Of a DNA stretch of 41,887 nt, positions 23,555 through 31,680 are shown one piece after another. Both the position numbers and the translations under genes were made by a program. This DNA comes from Clostridiaceae bacterium (lineage in GTDB: Bacteria > Bacillota > Clostridia > Peptostreptococcales > T1SED10-28): the NCBI GenBank assembly GCA_003553525.1, contig PWEO01000042.1, positions 1 through 41,887 on the forward strand, written 5' to 3'. The notes beneath the pieces were generated by a model that saw only the letters and a program-made list of their open reading frames with translations, was not told the origin of the DNA and searched no databases. Every line of letters starts with the position of its first letter. The stretch's first letter is position 1.

Positions 23555-24907
23555 TTAATTATTCAAAAGGGGCTTCAGGGTTAACAGTCCACCGGAAACG
23601 ACTCTTCCGTCATAGCCTTTATTCCTTAGAAAAGATGCTGCCGTTGCCGATCGGTCACCGGAGCCGCAAAGAATGTAGATTGGTTTGTCCTTTGGGAGTT
23701 TTTCATAGTCCCGATATAAATGCTGCAAGGGAATATTAATACCATTTTCCGTTGGATCTTCCGGAGAAATATCCTCGGGCTTTCGAATGTCCACCATCAC
23801 AAATTCTTCCGGATTTAAATCCAAATATTCCACTGCAGTAATCGTAGGAAGAGGCTGTAAATCTTTTACCATTTGCTCCCATTGAGAATTTCCGTCGGCA
23901 ATGTATCCCTTGATGTTTTCAAATCCGATTCTTCGGGCATACCAGTACAGAGTTTTTAGTTTTTCCATATCGTTACCCTCTACCAAAAAGGCCACGGGTT
24001 CATCGGTATCTAGGATATTTCCTGCATAGGTTGAAAAATTCCTTACGCTGAAAAACAGGGTTCCGGGAATATGCCCGCCAAAATAAGCTTCTTTTGTTCT
24101 TGCATCAATAATGGTAATTCCCTGTTTTTTCACTTCTTCTAATTGCAGGGGTTCTAATTTCACTTCTTCCCCTACAAATTCAGCACCTTCCACATTATAC
24201 TTTTCCATTTTCTCAAAGTACCTTGGTTTGATCCTCATTCTGGCAAAGTCTTTAATAAATCCCTCTTTGGAGACTACCTGCATCTCCGGGTTATAGGCTT
24301 TTTCATAGCCCAGGGTTGAGTATGGGCGGTCCTCCATACTGTCTCCACAGGCAGAACCCGCACCATGAGCCGGGAATACCAACACTTCGTCTCCTAAAGA
24401 CAGTAGTTTTTCAAACACGCTGTCATACAAAAGACCGGTCATTTTTTCCAGGTTTTCTTCTCCGTAAAAATCCGTACGTCCCAGATCTCCCATGAACAGA
24501 CAGTCTCCCGTAAAGACCATATAGGCTTTATCCCTGCCTTCTTCATAAACCCCATAGCTCATGTGACCTAATGTATGCCCGGGGGTATGAATGCCCTGGA
24601 TGGTTAAGGATCCCACCGTTAAATTATCTCCGTCAAAGATTTTTTCTCCATAGACATGTCCTACATCCTCATGACCGGAGATATAAATTGTAGCTCCCGT
24701 TCTTTCAGCTAATTCCCTGGAGCCAATAATATAATCTTCATTCCGGTGAGTCTCTAAAATGTATTTGATTTTTAATCCTTCCTTACGGGCTTCCTCTAAA
24801 TAAATACCTATATCTCTCTTTGGATCAATAACGGCCACTTCTTTTCCCTCTCCAACCATATAGGAATAGTGAGCCAATCCCGCACTTTCAATTTGTCTGA
24901 AAAACAT
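23555..24907 (-). CDS. CstB-like persulfide dioxygenase-rhodanese fusion
   Basis: A 450-residue cytoplasmic enzyme with three domains. The metallo-beta-lactamase part (1-200) has THRNEDY (H54, D58), HTPGHTLGH (H111) and GDCLF (D135), the three-ligand iron site of ETHE1/CstB dioxygenases, and PAHGAGSACG. Residues 250-345 are a rhodanese fold without the active-site Cys. Residues 355-450 are a rhodanese with an intact loop CGSGDR (C414). This order matches CstB, which turns low-molecular-weight persulfides into thiosulfate. The frame opens at 24979, but ATG 24907 has AAAGGAGG nine bases upstream. It heads an operon with an SLC13 permease and two YeeE-type halves, and its leader carries two perfect inverted repeats. 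Confidence 0.9.
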   Translation of the reverse strand: MFFRQIESAGLAHYSYMVGEGKEVAVIDPKRDIGIYLEEARKEGLKIKYILETHRNEDYIIGSRELAERTGATIYISGHEDVGHVYGEKIFDGDNLTVGSLTIQGIHTPGHTLGHMSYGVYEEGRDKAYMVFTGDCLFMGDLGRTDFYGEENLEKMTGLLYDSVFEKLLSLGDEVLVFPAHGAGSACGDSMEDRPYSTLGYEKAYNPEMQVVSKEGFIKDFARMRIKPRYFEKMEKYNVEGAEFVGEEVKLEPLQLEEVKKQGITIIDARTKEAYFGGHIPGTLFFSVRNFSTYAGNILDTDEPVAFLVEGNDMEKLKTLYWYARRIGFENIKGYIADGNSQWEQMVKDLQPLPTITAVEYLDLNPEEFVMVDIRKPEDISPEDPTENGINIPLQHLYRDYEKLPKDKPIYILCGSGDRSATAASFLRNKGYDGRVVSGGLLTLKPLLNN

Positions 24908-24928
24908 GTGAACATTCCTCCTTTTTTG

Positions 24929-24953
24929 CGAAATATCTCCTAAGGATATTTCG
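24929..24953. promoter_or_regulatory. 9-7-9 inverted repeat in the CstB-like leader
   Basis: CGAAATATC-N7-GATATTTCG is perfect over 9 bp and begins 21 bases before the ATG. It may be an operator or an mRNA hairpin just before the ribosome binding site. Confidence 0.6.
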
Positions 24954-24968
24954 TCGATTGTTTGTTTA

Positions 24969-24984
24969 ATAGTATACATACTAT
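24969..24984. promoter_or_regulatory. 7-2-7 palindrome at the CstB-like promoter region
   Basis: ATAGTAT-AC-ATACTAT is a perfect palindrome that includes the candidate -10 TATACT (minus strand). Position and size suit an ArsR/BigR-type repressor site, the regulator class of comparable persulfide operons. Confidence 0.5.
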
Positions 24985-25043
24985 AATTTAAATACCCTAT
25001 TTACTCTTAATTTAATCGATTCCGTTATTTCTTTTTCAACTTC

Positions 25044-25080
25044 AAAAAAAAACCTGTCAAGGCTATTACCTTGGCAGGTT
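25044..25080 (-). terminator. Terminator after the DUF4153 gene
   Basis: Arms AACCTGTCAAGG and CCTTGGCAGGTT (one G-T pair) with loop CTATTA, followed on the minus strand by a run of T (25044-25052). Confidence 0.9.
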
Positions 25081-25126
25081 TAATAAAAAAAACTATTCAG
25101 TAGACGAAATCTATTCATTAAATATG

Positions 25127-26881
25127 TTAGTCTTCCACACCAACCATTATATACACATCTCCATTGTAATTTTCTTGACCGCTTCGTTCCTGAAGGTCAA
25201 AGAAATTTATGATCACAGCCATACTTTTTCCATTATCCGTTGCAGAAAAGGTAGCTTTCTCTTGGGATATTCCCTGTCTTCCCGAATCACTTTCTTTTAG
25301 TTCACTGATAATTTCCTCGATACCGATAAACAAAATCTCCTCATCTGCAGCATCTCTCAAGTAAAAACCTTCCCGTCCTTCACTCATCCAGCCTAGCCGA
25401 TAGGTCTCCCCCTTTATTAAAAGCTCTTCCGATTCCCGGTCATCCTCATTATCGCCAAAGTTCAGTTGAACCATATAGTCAAAGTTTGATATGTTCATCG
25501 GTTCTTGTTGAGCCCTATAGAAGCTTCGATATGTGGGAACATCCATGTCGTATCTTGATTCATAAGGGCTAAAACCGAATACTTCTTCAAAGTCGGAGTA
25601 ATAACTAAAATTCTCCGGAATCCAGGTAATATCCTCTGTGTAGTTCATTTCATATAGATAAAATGTGGTATTGCTGATGAGTCTTCGGTCCTGTTCAGAA
25701 ATATCCGTAACTCTTTGTATTTCACCATCAATCAAGATTTCATTTTCAATCAGTACCGTTTCCAATTGCTCAGTTTGACTTCGTCTACTTACACTGAAAG
25801 CATCCACGGGAGGTACAATGGAAATGATCGATAATCCCATTAAAAGGATGGCCACTACTCCGTTCTTTTTCCCTTTATAAATACTGAATAAAACCCCGGA
25901 AATAATGGCAAAAATCCCATACAATATGACAAAATACCGACTATGAGTTAAGCCTTCTTCCTGGATCTTTAGGAATGAGGCAATGGTTTGAAACAAAACA
26001 ATGGGAAGAAGTACCTTTGGAAAGATCCTTTTAAAATGGTCCACCAGTTTATTCTCCAAGGTTCCCGATAAAACGTATACAAATATCACAACAATGGAAT
26101 ACGTGACCAGCATCGGCTCTAACAAGTTATCCGTCCAAAACTCATCCCGAATGTTCAGCAGGATATAAAGTACTAATATCACGGTGAATACCGAGACCAA
26201 AGGAATAATGATATAGGCCACTAATACCTCCAGGAATCGACTCCATTTTACTCTTTGATCCACTTCCCCTTCATCCACATGGTACTTTGGAATCAATGAT
26301 AGGAAGTACATCGGTGCAAAAATTATAAAGATGATATTTGCTGCATGGGGATAAGCCCGGTAGGTTACATTGAAAAGCAGTTGATCCGTGGCTCCAAGAA
26401 TTAAACTTACCCCTAGCATAATCACCGCGCCAAAGAATAGGGAAGTGAAAAATGCCTTAAAAACGATTAAAAAACTCTGATCGAATTGAAATTTCGATTT
26501 GATCGTGGGAACCCAAATAAATGCCACAACCAAAGCAAGTGCCAATACTCCGGTTCGAATAGAAATGACGGGACTATAATCCGGGGCACCCAACATCGTT
26601 AGATAGTAAACTCCCGCTAAAATCACCGACCCTGCTGCCAGTAACCAACGCTTCTTACCATCAGTGAAAAAGCGTTCGTACATCCCTTGGGCAACCAAAC
26701 TAAGAAGCACTCCCACAATAAAGGTCAGTAATAAACGGTCATATTGATCAAACCCTGACATTTGAATGCTTAAACCATTGACTATGGCCGTGGCTAAAAG
26801 AAATATACTGGTTAAGGGATAACGTAAAACCGCATAGATGAGTCCTTCCAAGCTTTGTTTCAATCGTTGGGTGAGTTTCAT
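25127..26881 (-). CDS. DUF4153 domain membrane protein
   Basis: A 584-residue protein with about ten to eleven membrane helices between residues 15 and 365, then an extracytoplasmic C-terminal domain of about 210 residues (SRRSQTEQLETVLIENEILIDGE onward) rich in acidic and aromatic residues. The helix pattern and motifs such as FKAFFTSLFFGAVIMLGVSLILGATDQLLF match DUF4153, a family without known activity. The start follows AGAGGATGG with rather long spacing (about 12 bases). It is a single-gene unit, with terminators on both sides. Confidence 0.8.
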   Translation of the reverse strand: MKLTQRLKQSLEGLIYAVLRYPLTSIFLLATAIVNGLSIQMSGFDQYDRLLLTFIVGVLLSLVAQGMYERFFTDGKKRWLLAAGSVILAGVYYLTMLGAPDYSPVISIRTGVLALALVVAFIWVPTIKSKFQFDQSFLIVFKAFFTSLFFGAVIMLGVSLILGATDQLLFNVTYRAYPHAANIIFIIFAPMYFLSLIPKYHVDEGEVDQRVKWSRFLEVLVAYIIIPLVSVFTVILVLYILLNIRDEFWTDNLLEPMLVTYSIVVIFVYVLSGTLENKLVDHFKRIFPKVLLPIVLFQTIASFLKIQEEGLTHSRYFVILYGIFAIISGVLFSIYKGKKNGVVAILLMGLSIISIVPPVDAFSVSRRSQTEQLETVLIENEILIDGEIQRVTDISEQDRRLISNTTFYLYEMNYTEDITWIPENFSYYSDFEEVFGFSPYESRYDMDVPTYRSFYRAQQEPMNISNFDYMVQLNFGDNEDDRESEELLIKGETYRLGWMSEGREGFYLRDAADEEILFIGIEEIISELKESDSGRQGISQEKATFSATDNGKSMAVIINFFDLQERSGQENYNGDVYIMVGVED

Positions 26882-26946
26882 TATCGTACCATCCTCTCTT
26901 AATAATTGCTTTACTATATTGTATTTATACCCTTTAACCCAGCATA

Positions 26947-26971
26947 AAACCGACCGTATCGGTCGGTTTTA
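26947..26971 (-). terminator. Probable terminator after the formamidase gene
   Basis: AAAACCGACC-N5-GGTCGGTTTT is a perfect 10-bp inverted repeat just past the stop at 26986; the U-run is short (four bases). Confidence 0.7.
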
Positions 26972-26985
26972 ACTGATATTTATCT

Positions 26986-27879
26986 TTATTTTTCTAATAA
27001 TTTTTTCATTAGATGCTTAGGAAAACCAAATCTTGCTGTAACCAGAGGGTCCACAACTTGACAGATTTCTGCATTTCCTGCAGCACTTAAAATCATTCCC
27101 GCTTCATTAAATGATAAGTCAAGTTCCTTCATGACGAGCTTATGCATATCCTCCGTGGCTTCTTTAACAGCTCCTAAAAGTTCCTTATGGGATGCAATGG
27201 TATAGAAGTACTCTGAATCCTCAAGAATAGGATTGTTTATAGCCTTCGCCTTCAGTATTTCAACCCGAACCGACACTTCGCCTCCTACTTCCACTCCGCT
27301 GACCATGATTTCACCGTCTCCCATGGCTCCGTGCAGATCCCCCATGGAAAGCAGGGCTCCTTTTTGAAAAACCGGAAGAAATAGTGTAGTGCCTTCCCGG
27401 ATTTTCTTGTTATCCATATTTCCGCCGTGGGCCCCCGGTGTGCCGCAGGGCACCCCGTCGTTCTCAGGAGCGACACCGATCACTCCGATCATCGGCTCCA
27501 GGGGCAGTTCGATGTTTTCATTAAAAATCACTTTGTCTTCTTTAATCGGAAGAAGTTTAAATGTTGATTTTTGAACCTTTTCTCCCATTAGACCCGCTTC
27601 TGGAATCGCAGCTAAAACCCCGTAGGAATTAACCTCGATTCTTTGAATTTCAATTTTCAGGACATCCCCGGGCTCCGCCTCTTCAATAAACAAGGGTCCC
27701 GTAGCCGGATTGATATGCTCCCAGTTCAGAGCTTCCATGGATTGTTCTTCCTTAGTGATTTGATTTTGGAAACAGTCATAGGTTTCAAAAGTTACAACGC
27801 TACCGGACTTTACCTTCAGTGCCGGCGGATGGTTCTTGTTCATCTCAAAAATGTGCTGATCTTTATTGATTTTATTCAA
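26986..27879 (-). CDS. Acetamidase/formamidase family protein
   Basis: A 297-residue cytoplasmic hydrolase of the FmdA/AmdA family, which splits short amides such as formamide or acetamide to ammonia and the acid. Family motifs: VKSGSVVTFETYD near residue 23, HINPATGPLFIEEAEPGDVL near 55-75, the GVAPENDGVPCGTPGAHGGNMDNK core near 133-156 and SMGDLHGAMGDGEI near 178-191. Length is slightly short but normal for anaerobe members. The start is a TTG behind AGGAGGG. It follows the TtcA-like gene by 16 bases, so the two are co-transcribed, an odd pairing that suggests the substrate may be something other than simple amides. Confidence 0.87.
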   Translation of the reverse strand: MNKINKDQHIFEMNKNHPPALKVKSGSVVTFETYDCFQNQITKEEQSMEALNWEHINPATGPLFIEEAEPGDVLKIEIQRIEVNSYGVLAAIPEAGLMGEKVQKSTFKLLPIKEDKVIFNENIELPLEPMIGVIGVAPENDGVPCGTPGAHGGNMDNKKIREGTTLFLPVFQKGALLSMGDLHGAMGDGEIMVSGVEVGGEVSVRVEILKAKAINNPILEDSEYFYTIASHKELLGAVKEATEDMHKLVMKELDLSFNEAGMILSAAGNAEICQVVDPLVTARFGFPKHLMKKLLEK

Positions 27880-27895
27880 CGGCTTCCCTCCTCAT

Positions 27896-28762
27896 TTAAA
27901 TTTCGTCATATTCTTCTAAATAAGTATGCTTCTCTCCAGCTTTTTGCCACCCGATGATGCAGTCCATATTTACATTGTGTCCTGCACGAAAAATCTTTCG
28001 ATCCACATGGGGAAAGGTTTTTTTCATGTTTTCAATAAAGGTCTTCATTTCTTCTCTTTTACTTCCGATTTTTTTGGAGGCCACCATACAGGCACAATTC
28101 AAAGGCCATATCCCGCTATTTTCCGTAAAATCCGTAATATTCTTTTCTTCAATTAAATACATCGGGCGAATGAGTTCCATGTTCTCAAAATTCTGAGCCT
28201 TAAGTTTCGGTAGCATGGTTTTGAAATTCCCAGTATAAAAGAGGTTTAACATTGTTGTCTCAATCACATCATTATAATGATGTCCCAGGGCGACTTTATT
28301 GCACCCTAAGACTTCGGCTTTTGCGTAAAGAGCCCCTCTTCTCATCTTTGCACAGATATAGCAGGGATAATCCTTCGCTTTTTCCTGGGCAATTTCAAAG
28401 ACCTTATACTCAAAAATATGCACGGGAATATTCAAGTGGTTGCAATTATCCACCAGCAACTCTTTTATACTGGAATGATACCCCGGGTCCATGGCAATAA
28501 ACTCCAGATCAAAATTGGCGATGCCGTTTTTTCTCAGTTCCTGAAAAAGCTTTGCCATTACCAGGCTATCTTTCCCTCCGGAAATGGCCACGGCAATTTT
28601 ATCTCCGGATTGAATTAACTGATAATCCTTTACCGCTTTAATAAATTTAGTCCAAAGCTTTTTTCGGTATTTCGTAATAACCAGTTTTTCTATTTCTTCA
28701 AGGGATTTCCGACTTTCCCCGGGGATGATCTGGGGACAACCGGGTCCATTTAACTCTGACAT
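27896..28762 (-). CDS. TtcA-like PP-loop ATPase (tRNA thiolation family)
   Basis: A 288-residue protein of the TtcA/TilS N-type PP-loop family, which activates a base with ATP for thiolation. The PP-loop is AISGGKDSLV near residue 58, CYIC near 131-134 provides two cysteines, and LNCACMV near 227-231 provides further Cys, as in the [4Fe-4S] TtcA group. GHHYNDVIETTMLN is the conserved helix. The frame opens at 28834, but ATG 28762 has AAGGAGTGG four bases upstream. Whether it thiolates tRNA C32 or another target is unproven; paralogues are frequent in anaerobes. It shares an operon with the formamidase-type gene. Confidence 0.87.
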   Translation of the reverse strand: MSELNGPGCPQIIPGESRKSLEEIEKLVITKYRKKLWTKFIKAVKDYQLIQSGDKIAVAISGGKDSLVMAKLFQELRKNGIANFDLEFIAMDPGYHSSIKELLVDNCNHLNIPVHIFEYKVFEIAQEKAKDYPCYICAKMRRGALYAKAEVLGCNKVALGHHYNDVIETTMLNLFYTGNFKTMLPKLKAQNFENMELIRPMYLIEEKNITDFTENSGIWPLNCACMVASKKIGSKREEMKTFIENMKKTFPHVDRKIFRAGHNVNMDCIIGWQKAGEKHTYLEEYDEI

Positions 28763-28805
28763 TTTACCACTCCTTGTACGTTGAACCAGCAATATTCTTG
28801 ATTTA

Positions 28806-28834
28806 AGAATACCACCTTCAGAGCTAAATATCAA
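28806..28834 (-). promoter_or_regulatory. Promoter of the TtcA-like/formamidase operon with overlapping inverted repeat
   Basis: TTGATA (28829-28834) and TATTCT (28806-28811) with a 17-base spacer on the minus strand. A perfect 7-5-7 inverted repeat, TATTCTT-N5-AAGAATA (28793-28811), covers the -10 and start site, as a repressor operator would. Confidence 0.62.
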
Positions 28835-28930
28835 TATGGATGCCTTTATCCTTTGTTATTTGAAAAGTTATTCATTCCTTCTTCCTCATCAGGACTCTTA
28901 TTATTATTTTTGCTGTTACTTTAGCTTTTA

Positions 28931-31066
28931 TTAATTATTTTTCACCTGCATTACCCGCATGGCATTTAGGATGGCTAACAAAGCAACCCCTACATCGGCA
29001 AAAACAGCTTCCCATAAAGTAGCAACCCCCATGGCTCCCAGAACCAGGAAAATCAACTTTACCCCGAGAGCCAGAATAATATTTTGCCATACGATATCCC
29101 TCGTTCTTCTACCTATTCCAATAGCCGTGGCAATTTTTGAAGGTTCATCATTCATGATGACCACATCCGCAGCTTCTATGGCCGCATCAGAACCGAGTCC
29201 ACCCATGGCAACCCCTACATCAGCCTTGGCCAGTACTGGAGCATCGTTGATTCCGTCCCCGACAAACAGGACTTTTCCCTTTGTGATTCTCTTTCCCTCG
29301 ATTTCCTCAAGCTTTTGAACCTTTTCATCGGGAAGAAGTTCTGCATAGACCTGATCAATGCCCAGCTTCCTTCCGATTTCTTCGCCGACGCTTTTACTAT
29401 CTCCCGTTAACATTACCGTATTCTTAACCCCTAAGGCTTTTAGTAATTTTATCGCTAATACTCCGTCTTTTTTTATCTCATCGGCAATTTCGATGTATCC
29501 CATATATTCTTGATTTACCGCTATATAAATAACGGTCCCCAAGGTTTTTACCCCTTGATATTTAATCTTTTCCCGGTCCATTAATTTACTGTTTCCCACA
29601 AGAACTTCCTTGTCCCTGTAGTACACCTTTATACCATAGCCGGGGATTTCCTCATAATTTGAAAGTTCTTTAGTGTTGACCTCTTTATTATAGGCATCCA
29701 CAATGGAAATCCCAATAGGATGATTGGAGTAACCCTCTGCATAGGCTGCATATTTCAGTAATTCTTCCGCGCTGAAACCTTTTTCCGCTACAATGTTCCT
29801 TACCTTGAATACCCCTTCTGTTAAGGTTCCGGTTTTGTCAAAAATAACGGTTTCCACATTATTCAGGGCTTCAAGATAGTTACTTCCTTTAATTAATATT
29901 CCGCTTTTCGATGCGCCCCCTATTCCACCGAAAAAGCCCAAGGGTATTGATATAACCAATGCACAGGGGCAGGATATCACAAGAAACACCAGCCCTCGAT
30001 ACATCCAGTCAGAAAAAAGTGCTCCGGGAAGTACCAAGGGAGGAATTACCGCGAGAAGTAAAGCGGTAATAACCACAACCGGCGTATAATACCTGGCAAA
30101 CTTGGTTATAAAATTTTCTGTGGGTGCTTTTCGACTGCTGGCATTTTCCACAAGTTCCAAAATTCTGGATACCGTGGAGTCTTGCAACTCTTTGAGGACT
30201 TCCATGGTAAGGACTCCGTTTTTATTAATAAAGCCGCTTAACAGGCTACTTTCCGCTTTTACGTCCCTTGGCATTGATTCACCGGTTAACGCTGAAGTGT
30301 CCACGGAGGACATCCCTTCGATTACTTTTCCGTCAAGGGGCACTCTTTCCCCGGGTTTTACAATGATCACATCCCCCACCCTAACCTCTTCCGGAGCAAC
30401 TTTGCGTACCCCTTCGGGTGTTTTTAGGTGGGCAAACTCCGGACGAATATCCATCAGCTCTCCAATGGATTTTCTGGAGCGATTAACGGCCAAATCCTGA
30501 AAATACTCTCCTACCCGGTAAAAAAGCATAACCGCCACAGCTTCGGGGTATTCTCCGATGGCAAAGGCTCCTAAGGTGGCAATTCCCATTAAAAAATTCT
30601 CATCAAATACTTGTCCCCGAATAATGTTTTTTCCCGCCCTTAGAAGAATTCCTCCTCCCACGATAATATAGCTTAGTAAAAACAATCCCAGACTCAGATT
30701 ATCGCTAAGGTTTAGAGTCATGGTCAAAGCAAAAATTCCGCCTCCAAGGAACAGTCTCCTTCGATTATCTTTAGACTTATCATCCTCATCTTGAACACCG
30801 GACAGCTTTCTTTTGTATCTATTTTTCTCCAAAGACTGAACCTTTACCCCAGGTTCAATACGATCAATGATTTTTGCGGCCTCTTTTACAAGTTGGATAA
30901 TTTCCTGTTTTTCATCCGCTTCGATGGTCAGTTTTCTTCCGATATAGTCCACTCTTGCCCGCTGTACTCCTTGCAGTTTACTAATCTGGTTTTCCATTTT
31001 TTCTGCGCAGATTCCACAGCCTAGACCTTCCAGGGCCCATTCTTTTTTAATGGTGTTATGCTTCAT
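28931..31066 (-). CDS. cadA: Cd/Zn/Pb-type heavy-metal P-type ATPase
   Basis: A 711-residue P1B-type pump that exports soft divalent metals. One N-terminal metal-binding domain has GLGCGICAEK (C17xxC20). Eight membrane helices are expected; the metal-site motif is CPC (366-368), the phosphorylated Asp is D410 in DKTGT, and GDGINDAP and SNHPIG are the hinge and nucleotide signatures. CPC with a CadC-type repressor upstream favours Cd/Zn/Pb over copper. The start follows AAAGGAGGGG. It is 24 bases after cadC in one operon. No terminator is visible in the 168 bases beyond its stop up to the next gene. Confidence 0.94.
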   Translation of the reverse strand: MKHNTIKKEWALEGLGCGICAEKMENQISKLQGVQRARVDYIGRKLTIEADEKQEIIQLVKEAAKIIDRIEPGVKVQSLEKNRYKRKLSGVQDEDDKSKDNRRRLFLGGGIFALTMTLNLSDNLSLGLFLLSYIIVGGGILLRAGKNIIRGQVFDENFLMGIATLGAFAIGEYPEAVAVMLFYRVGEYFQDLAVNRSRKSIGELMDIRPEFAHLKTPEGVRKVAPEEVRVGDVIIVKPGERVPLDGKVIEGMSSVDTSALTGESMPRDVKAESSLLSGFINKNGVLTMEVLKELQDSTVSRILELVENASSRKAPTENFITKFARYYTPVVVITALLLAVIPPLVLPGALFSDWMYRGLVFLVISCPCALVISIPLGFFGGIGGASKSGILIKGSNYLEALNNVETVIFDKTGTLTEGVFKVRNIVAEKGFSAEELLKYAAYAEGYSNHPIGISIVDAYNKEVNTKELSNYEEIPGYGIKVYYRDKEVLVGNSKLMDREKIKYQGVKTLGTVIYIAVNQEYMGYIEIADEIKKDGVLAIKLLKALGVKNTVMLTGDSKSVGEEIGRKLGIDQVYAELLPDEKVQKLEEIEGKRITKGKVLFVGDGINDAPVLAKADVGVAMGGLGSDAAIEAADVVIMNDEPSKIATAIGIGRRTRDIVWQNIILALGVKLIFLVLGAMGVATLWEAVFADVGVALLAILNAMRVMQVKNN

Positions 31067-31090
31067 GTCTTCCCCTCCTTTGCCCTAGGT

Positions 31091-31468
31091 TTATAATGAT
31101 TTCATCTCGTTAATATGAATTAATCCCTGATCAAAAATCTCTTTGACGTGTTCATCGTCTAAGGTATAATACACTACCTTCCCTTCTTTTCGGTACTTCA
31201 CCAGCCGTGCCTGCTTCAGTACTCGAAGTTGATGGGATATCGCGGATTGAGTCATGTTTAGCAGCACTGCAATATCGCATACACACATTTCTGCAGCAAA
31301 TAAGGCATATAAAATTTTGATTCTAGTGGTATCTCCGAAAACTTTAAAAAGTTCAGCCAGATCATACAAACTCTCTTCTTTAGGCATATTTTTCCCCACG
31401 CGATTTACAACGTCTTCGTGAATAATCGTGCAGTCACATCCATCCGCTTTTATTTTTGAATTGTTCAT
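31091..31468 (-). CDS. cadC: ArsR/SmtB family metal-sensing repressor, CadC type
   Basis: A 125-residue winged-helix repressor. It has the CadC metal site: two N-terminal cysteines (C11, C13 in DGCDCT) and MCVCD (C62, C64) in the alpha-3 region, which together bind Cd, Pb or Bi at the alpha3N site. The DNA-recognition helix is TQSAISHQLRVLKQARLV, and D..H...H at the C-terminus resembles the alpha-5 zinc site. It heads the operon with cadA and should repress it at the palindrome just upstream, releasing when metal binds. Confidence 0.92.
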   Translation of the reverse strand: MNNSKIKADGCDCTIIHEDVVNRVGKNMPKEESLYDLAELFKVFGDTTRIKILYALFAAEMCVCDIAVLLNMTQSAISHQLRVLKQARLVKYRKEGKVVYYTLDDEHVKEIFDQGLIHINEMKSL

Positions 31469-31490
31469 AGTTTTTCCCCCTTTTCAATGT

Positions 31491-31515
31491 TATATGTGAG
31501 CATGTATTCATATGA
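31491..31515. promoter_or_regulatory. Candidate CadC operator
   Basis: An imperfect palindrome with core TGAGCA-TG-TATTCA and flanking TATATG/TATGA, of ArsR/SmtB operator design. It starts eight bases after the -10 of the cadC promoter and so covers the transcription start. Confidence 0.65.
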
Positions 31516-31522
31516 TAATTCC

Positions 31523-31551
31523 ATTATAATATTCTACTCTCCCTATGTCAA
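31523..31551 (-). promoter_or_regulatory. cadCA promoter, perfect consensus
   Basis: TTGACA (31546-31551) and TATAAT (31523-31528) on the minus strand with a 17-base spacer, a full sigma-A consensus, fitting a promoter kept silent by a repressor. Confidence 0.9.
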
Positions 31552-31576
31552 CTGCACCCTTATTGATTTTATTCTG

Positions 31577-31626
31577 AACATAAAAGAACCGACGGGAGAA
31601 CTGCTCCCATCGGTTCTTTTATGTTT
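31577..31626 (-). terminator. Terminator after the aminotransferase gene
   Basis: A long inverted repeat (outer AACATAAAAGAACCGA, inner GGGAG/CTCCC with loop AACTG) with one internal mismatch and flanking A/T runs; probably works in both directions. Confidence 0.9.
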
Positions 31627-31680
31627 TAATCACTGATTTCTTCAGTTTCTACAAGTACCTAGAAAAATTCGTTTGTAAGT

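Noticed and set aside
28885-28892. CTGATGAG on the minus strand looks like a hammerhead ribozyme core.
   Set aside because: No CGAAA partner or enclosing stems nearby.
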